DNA of 64,000 nucleotides. Origin: Saccharopolyspora hirsuta. Lineage in GTDB: Bacteria; Actinomycetota; Actinomycetes; Mycobacteriales; Pseudonocardiaceae. The notes under the pieces are model-generated. The model saw only the letters and a program-made list of their open reading frames with translations, ran no database searches and was not told where the DNA came from. The stretch is taken from contig NZ_VWPH01000001.1 in NCBI RefSeq assembly GCF_008630535.1, positions 248,001-312,000 on the forward strand, in the 5' to 3' direction. This document shows positions 59,957-64,000 of this stretch, piece by piece. Each line of letters begins with the position of its first letter. Positions within the stretch are counted from its first letter, which is position 1. A program made the translations under genes and the position numbers.

Positions 59957-60787
59957 ATGACCGCGACACATCGCGCTGGCACCGTTGCGCTCACGCACTT
60001 CGCCGGTTGCGCAGGTGACCACAACGACCGGGGGATGGTCGGTTCGCAGCTCGTGGCGGCGAGCCTCGCCGCGCGCTTCGGCGGCCAGCCCGTCGTCATC
60101 GGTGAGCCGCGTCCGGCGCTGTCGGTGGGCTGGGAGGAGGAGCTCGCGGCCGCCCTGCCGGAGCTGCAGGCCATGTCCCGGCGGTACGAGCAGCTGCTCG
60201 CCGACGGTGGTGTGCCGGTGACCGCGTTGAGCCGCTGCGCGGTCGCGCTGGCCACCTTGCCGCGGATCGCCGCTCACCGGCCGGATGCGGTGGTGGTGTG
60301 GTTCGACGCGCACGCCGACATCAACACGCCGCAGACGACGCCCACCGGTTACCTGGGTGGTCTGGCACTGAGCGGTCCGCTCGGCCTGTGGGACTCCGGG
60401 CTCGGGAGCGGGTTGTTGCCGCAGAACGCGGTTCTGGTCGGTGCGCGCGACATCGACCCGCCGGAGCAGCGCCTGATCGACCGCGGTGCGGTCGGGCTGG
60501 TCCCGGTCGGCCCCCGGCTGCCGGAGGAGCTGCGCCGGGCGGTCGGCGGTCGGCCGGTGTACGTCCACCTGGACTGCGACGTGCTCGAACCCGGCGTCGT
60601 GGCGACCGACTACCGCGTTCCCGGCGGGATGAGCCTCGCGGACCTGCACCGGGCCGCCGAGGTGCTGGCCGAGTGCGAGATCGTCGGCGTGGAGATCGGC
60701 GAGCTCGAAGCGGACTCGGAAGCGACGACGGCGGCGCCGGTCGTCGAAGCCCTGGAACCGCTCCTGCGAGCAGTCGAGCGAGCTTAG
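59957..60787 (+). CDS. Arginase-superfamily protein with an altered metal site
   Basis: 276 aa from ATG 59957, GGGAGGAG upstream. Recognised by VVVWFDAHADINTPQTTPTG (the DAHAD metal loop) and VYVHLDCDVLEPGVVATDY (DxDxxxP metal loop). The first metal motif, normally GGDHS, reads SRCAVALATLPRI here, so the histidine ligand is replaced, apparently by cysteine. The enzyme may use one metal, a different metal or a different chemistry, or be inactive. The neighbours give no clue to a substrate. It is distinct from the intact hutG at 2866. Confidence 0.82.
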   Translation: MTATHRAGTVALTHFAGCAGDHNDRGMVGSQLVAASLAARFGGQPVVIGEPRPALSVGWEEELAAALPELQAMSRRYEQLLADGGVPVTALSRCAVALATLPRIAAHRPDAVVVWFDAHADINTPQTTPTGYLGGLALSGPLGLWDSGLGSGLLPQNAVLVGARDIDPPEQRLIDRGAVGLVPVGPRLPEELRRAVGGRPVYVHLDCDVLEPGVVATDYRVPGGMSLADLHRAAEVLAECEIVGVEIGELEADSEATTAAPVVEALEPLLRAVERA

Positions 60788-60792
60788 GGGGA

Positions 60793-60826
60793 GGGCGGGC
60801 ACCTCCGCAGCGGGAGGTGCCCGCCC
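60793..60826. terminator. Bidirectional terminator between the arginase-like and thuA-like genes
   Basis: A perfect 14-bp stem (GGGCGGGCACCTCC at 60793-60806 against 60813-60826) with a 6-base loop between convergent stops. Confidence 0.88.
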
Positions 60827-60830
60827 CGGT

Positions 60831-61568
60831 TCAGAGGTACCAATCGCGGTCCGGGTTGGAGACCTTCGGCGCGACCCGGTCCACGCCGGGCCGGGCCGCC
60901 CAGCGGATCCCGTTGGCGATGACGCGCTTGATCTCCGGCTGGTTGTAGACCGGGTAGCGCTCGTCGCCGGGGCTGAAGTAGAAGATCCGCCCCCGGCCGC
61001 GGTTGAAGGTCACCCCGGAGCGGAACACCTCGCCGCCGCTGAACGAGCTGATGAAGATGAGCTCGTCCGGGGCCGGGATGTCGAAGAGCTCGCCGTAGGT
61101 CTCCTGCTCCGGGATCACCAGCGGGTTCGGCACGCCCTCGGCGATCGGGTGCGTCGGGTTCACCGTCCACACCGCCTCGCGCTCCGCGGCGTTGCGCCAG
61201 CTCAGCGAGCAGGTGGTGCCCAGCAGGCGGGTGAAGATCTTGGAGAAGTGCCCGGAGTGCAGGACCAGCAGCCCCATGCCGCCGAGCACGTGCTGCTGCA
61301 CCCGGTCCACGACCGCGTCGTCGACCTGGCCGTGCGCCTTGTGCCCCCACCACAGCAGAACGTCGGTGTCGGCCAGCACCTCCTCGGTCAACCCGTGCTC
61401 GGGGTCGCTGAGCAGCGCGGTGCGCACGGTGGCGTCCGGGATCTGCTCGCCGATCCCGGACGCGAGCGCGCCGTGGATGCCGTCGGGGTAGTACTCGTCC
61501 ATCCCGACGGGGTCCTTTGTGGACTCGTGCACGCCTTCGTTCCAGACGGTGATGCGCAGCGCGCTCAT
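60831..61568 (-). CDS. ThuA-domain protein (sugar utilisation)
   Basis: 245 aa with a glutamine-amidotransferase-like fold: ITVWNEGVHESTKDPVGMDE at the start, DVLLWWGHKAHGQVDDAVVD, GLLVLHSGHFSKIFTRLLG and FSPGDERYPVYNQPEIKRVI. This matches the ThuA family, which acts with Gfo/Idh partners (ThuB) in 3-keto-disaccharide catabolism in rhizobia. ATG 61568 overlaps the stop of the Gfo/Idh gene as ATGA, strengthening the ThuAB interpretation. Last gene of the sugar operon. Confidence 0.88.
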   Translation of the reverse strand: MSALRITVWNEGVHESTKDPVGMDEYYPDGIHGALASGIGEQIPDATVRTALLSDPEHGLTEEVLADTDVLLWWGHKAHGQVDDAVVDRVQQHVLGGMGLLVLHSGHFSKIFTRLLGTTCSLSWRNAAEREAVWTVNPTHPIAEGVPNPLVIPEQETYGELFDIPAPDELIFISSFSGGEVFRSGVTFNRGRGRIFYFSPGDERYPVYNQPEIKRVIANGIRWAARPGVDRVAPKVSNPDRDWYL

Positions 61569-62644
61569 TCGACCACGATCTCCCGGTTCTCGGTGGCGGA
61601 CTGGTAGCAGGCGTCGATGATGCGGGCTCGCTTCAGGGCGAGGGAGCCGTCGTTGGTGGGCCACCGGGCCGGGTCGCGGAGGACCTGGACGAAGTTCTCC
61701 ACCACGCCTGCGTGCGCGCGGCCCGGTTGCGCGGTGGGCTGGTAGTCGGCGATCTCGCCGTCCACGTCGCGGTACACGTGCAGGTCGCCGACCAGCTTCT
61801 TCGTCGCTCCGACGGCCTTGAGCTCCGCGCCGCCGTCGGTGCCCAGGACGCTGAAGTCGATCAGGTCGTCCGGGCTGCGGAACGCCGCCCAGGAGGTCTC
61901 CAGCACCAGCGTGGCGCCGCCCTCCAAGCGCACGAACGCCGCCGCGAAGTCCTCCACCTCGTACTCCGAGGTGCTCTGGTCGGCGGTTTCCCGCTTCATG
62001 CCGCCGATCCCGCGCGGGCCCAGCTCCGAGTAGGTGACCGCGTTGACCGACAGGACGCGCGGCTCGCCCAGCAGGAACAGCGCGTAGTCGAGGACGTGGA
62101 CGCCGATGTCGGCCAGCGGTCCGCCGCCGGACATCTCCTGGTTGGTGAACCAGCTGCCCAGCAGCGGGATGCCGCGGCGGCGCATCCACGACGCCTTCGC
62201 GTAGTACGGGCGGCCGAGCTCACCGCGCCGGATGATCTCGCCGAGGGTCTGGATGTCACCGCGCAGCCGGTGGTTGAACACCACGTCCAGCACCCGCCCC
62301 GCGGAGCGGGCCGCGTCGACCATCTGCTGGCCCTCGACGGCGTTGCGGGCGAGCGGTTTCTCGCTGAGCACGTGCAACCCGCGCTTGAGCGCGGCGATGG
62401 CGATCGGCGCGTGCAGGAACGTCGGCACCGCGATGCTGACCGCGTCGAGATCGGGCACCTCGAGCAGCTTCTCCCAGCTCTCGAACAGCATCGACGCCCC
62501 GTACTGCGCGCCGAGCGAGGCCAGCAGCTCCGGTTCCTTGCCCGCGATCGCGACGATCTCGACATCCGGCAGGTCCTGGTAGGCCGCGAGGTGCTGCTGG
62601 CCTGCCCAGCCGATGCCGACGACGCCGACCCGGATCGGACTCAT
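61565..62644 (-). CDS. Gfo/Idh/MocA-family oxidoreductase (ThuB-like)
   Basis: 359 aa from ATG 62644 (AGGAGA spaced 8 bp; a start six codons upstream is weaker). N-terminal Rossmann NAD(P) fold RVGVVGIGWAGQQHLAAYQD and the EKP motif HVLSEKPLARNAVEG; C-terminal domain with GGGPLADIGVHVLDYALFLL providing the catalytic Asp/His pair. Would oxidise or reduce a sugar or polyol carried in by the adjacent ABC transporter; together with ThuA it suggests 3-keto-glycoside metabolism. Confidence 0.93.
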   Translation of the reverse strand: MSPIRVGVVGIGWAGQQHLAAYQDLPDVEIVAIAGKEPELLASLGAQYGASMLFESWEKLLEVPDLDAVSIAVPTFLHAPIAIAALKRGLHVLSEKPLARNAVEGQQMVDAARSAGRVLDVVFNHRLRGDIQTLGEIIRRGELGRPYYAKASWMRRRGIPLLGSWFTNQEMSGGGPLADIGVHVLDYALFLLGEPRVLSVNAVTYSELGPRGIGGMKRETADQSTSEYEVEDFAAAFVRLEGGATLVLETSWAAFRSPDDLIDFSVLGTDGGAELKAVGATKKLVGDLHVYRDVDGEIADYQPTAQPGRAHAGVVENFVQVLRDPARWPTNDGSLALKRARIIDACYQSATENREIVVE

Positions 62645-62678
62645 GGATATGGTCTCCTTCACCTTGTGACGGGTGGTT

Positions 62679-63566
62679 TCAGCCCTTGATCGCGCCGGAG
62701 GTCAGACCGGCCACGATGCGCTTCTGGAAGACGAGCACCAGGAGCAGCAGCGGCAGGGTGACGATCACCGAGGCCGCGCTGATGGTGCCGATGGGTTGGT
62801 CGAACTCGTTGGTCCCGGCGAAGAACGCGATGGCCACCGGAACCGTGCGGGCGGTCGGCGTGGAGGTCAGTGTGACCGCGAGCAGGAACTCGTTCCACAC
62901 CGAGATGAACACCAGGATCGCGGTGGTGGCGATGCCGGGCACCGCCAGCGGCAGGATCACCTTGCGGAACGCCTGGAACGGGGTGGCGCCGTCGATCAGC
63001 GCCGACTCCTCCAGCTCGAAGGGGATCTCGCGGAAGAACGAGGTGAGCACGAAGATCGCCATCGGCAGCGCGAAGGTGAGCTTCGGGATGATCAGCCCGA
63101 GCAGCGTGTCGTAGATGCCCAGGTCGCTCCAGATCTTGAACATCGGGGCCGCGATCGCGATGACCGGGAACGTGGTCACCGACAGCACCGCCGCGAGGAT
63201 CAGGCCCTTGCGGGGGAGCTTGAGCCGGGCCAGCGCGTAGGCGGCGAACGAGGCCAGCAGCAGCGCCAGCGAGGTGGTGACCACCCCGACGACGACCGAG
63301 TTCCGCAGCGCGGTCAGGAACTTCCCGTCCTGCAGGACTTCGAGGTAGTTCTGCAGCGACGGCGCGGTGGGGAACAGGCTGCCCGAGGACAGCTCGGCGC
63401 CGGTCTTCAGCGAGGTGTTGATCAGCCAGTAGAACGGCACCAGCGAGGCCAGCATCACCAGCACGGCGAAGACCAGCGCCAGCGGGCGCAGCCGGTTGCG
63501 GTCCCGGCGTCCGGCCGGAGCCGGGGCCGGGGCGGTGGTCTCGGCGGGGACGAGGACGGTCGCCAT
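62679..63566 (-). CDS. Carbohydrate ABC transporter permease (MalG-type)
   Basis: 295 aa with six membrane helices. The EAA loop that contacts the ATPase reads EESALIDGATPFQAFRKVIL and then PLAVPG. The C-terminal end VFQKRIVAGLTSGAIKG is the MalG-group signature. Start ATG 63566 overlaps the upstream permease stop as TGATG. The ATP-binding protein is not visible; actinomycetes commonly share one (MsiK-type) among sugar importers. Confidence 0.95.
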   Translation of the reverse strand: MATVLVPAETTAPAPAPAGRRDRNRLRPLALVFAVLVMLASLVPFYWLINTSLKTGAELSSGSLFPTAPSLQNYLEVLQDGKFLTALRNSVVVGVVTTSLALLLASFAAYALARLKLPRKGLILAAVLSVTTFPVIAIAAPMFKIWSDLGIYDTLLGLIIPKLTFALPMAIFVLTSFFREIPFELEESALIDGATPFQAFRKVILPLAVPGIATTAILVFISVWNEFLLAVTLTSTPTARTVPVAIAFFAGTNEFDQPIGTISAASVIVTLPLLLLVLVFQKRIVAGLTSGAIKG

Positions 63567-64000
63567 CAGCTCTCCTTCGCGACGTCGCGGATGTTGCCGC
63601 CGGCGAAGCGGATGTAGACCAGGGACACCACCATCACGGTGGCGAAGGTCAGGATCGACAGCGCCGAGCCGGGGCCGATCAGCCGCCCCTCGCGCAGCTC
63701 CTGGTAGGCGAGCATGGACATCGTCTCGGTGCCGCTGGCGCCCTTGGTCAGCACGAACGGCAGGTCGAAGACGCGCAGCGCGTCCAGCAGCCGGAAGATC
63801 GCGGCCAGCGCGATCGCCGGGCGCAGCAGCGGCAGCGTGACCCGCCAGAAGGTCTGCCAGCGGCTCGCCCCGTCCAGGTCGGCGGCCTCGTAGACGTCGG
63901 GCGGGATGACCTGCAGCCCGGCCAGCACCAGCAGCGCCACGAACGGCGCGGTCTTCCACACGTCGGCGACGATGATCACGGTCATCGCGTAGCCGGGTTC
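63566..64000 (-). CDS. Carbohydrate ABC transporter permease (MalF-type), 5' end beyond window
   Basis: The last 144 codons of a MalF-type permease running in from the right edge. The EAA loop reads YEAADLDGASRWQTFWRVTL then PLLRPAI. Three membrane helices follow or surround it (VALLVLAGLQVIPP, AIALAAIFRLLDAL, ILTFATVMVVSLVYIRFAGG). It pairs with the MalG-type permease with which it shares a TGATG junction. A substrate-binding protein gene is expected further upstream, outside the window. Confidence 0.93.
   Translation of the reverse strand, partial: EPGYAMTVIIVADVWKTAPFVALLVLAGLQVIPPDVYEAADLDGASRWQTFWRVTLPLLRPAIALAAIFRLLDALRVFDLPFVLTKGASGTETMSMLAYQELREGRLIGPGSALSILTFATVMVVSLVYIRFAGGNIRDVAKES

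Overview
The window is about 64 kb of very GC-rich DNA with actinomycete features: RbpA, a polyprenol-phosphate mannosyltransferase next to an apolipoprotein N-acyltransferase, many GTG starts, coupled ATGA/GTGA/TGATG overlaps, and MFS, TetR, LysR and MarR genes typical of soil actinomycetes. A Pseudonocardiaceae genome, perhaps Saccharopolyspora-like, is my best guess. That guess is an inference from gene content and not a database result. No rRNA, tRNA, CRISPR array, prophage or insertion sequence was seen.

Layout. 1-4 kb: end of a probable membrane protein, an IclR regulator, and the histidine-degradation genes hutU and hutG with a hairpin between them, then a 33-codon ORF. 4.4-10.4 kb: a tightly packed sulfate-activation operon consisting of a fused ATP-sulfurylase-like/APS kinase, a TauE-type permease, cysQ, cysD, cysN and a sulfotransferase. 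It makes PAPS, spends it and clears PAP, and holds no PAPS reductase, so it looks built for sulfation. 10.3-15.1 kb: the biotin operon bioB-bioA-bioF-bioD facing a TetR regulator of BioQ type, with two operator palindromes between them. 15.3-23.5 kb: housekeeping and small genes, including a glycerophosphodiesterase, an MFS carrier, rbpA with a long leader and SigR-like promoters, ppm, lnt and an alpha/beta hydrolase.

23.5-33.6 kb is the most unusual part. An NB-ARC/TPR (STAND/NLR) protein with an N-terminal amyloid-signalling-like motif converges on a nucleotide-sugar-transferase-like gene. That gene is interrupted by about 13.6 copies of a 10-bp repeat that sets its reading frame; as written it is frameshifted OFF. 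A secreted DUF3574 protein, an intergenic patch of palindromes and dispersed repeats, and a 1525-aa TPR-CHAT protease-like protein with an internal duplication follow.

33.6-40.4 kb holds three transporter/regulator pairs (DMT/LysR, MFS/ArsR, MFS/MarR). 40.5-48.1 kb is a complete respiratory nitrate reductase operon narGHJI followed by a TehA/SLAC1-type anion channel. It is preceded by 1.18 kb of gene-poor, locally AT-richer DNA with a large nested inverted repeat. 49.2-53.8 kb holds small stress-type genes (DksA-like, GlxA-like, SHOCT, GlsB/YeaQ) and a methyltransferase. 53.9-57.5 kb has a Bcr/CflA carrier and a copper-type locus with two nearly identical CsoR repressors around a DUF305 lipoprotein and a His-rich membrane protein. 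57.7-60.8 kb encodes an MpaB-type oxygenase, a secreted sugar dehydrogenase and an arginase-fold protein that has lost a metal ligand. 60.8-64 kb is a sugar ABC permease/Gfo-Idh/ThuA operon running off the right edge.
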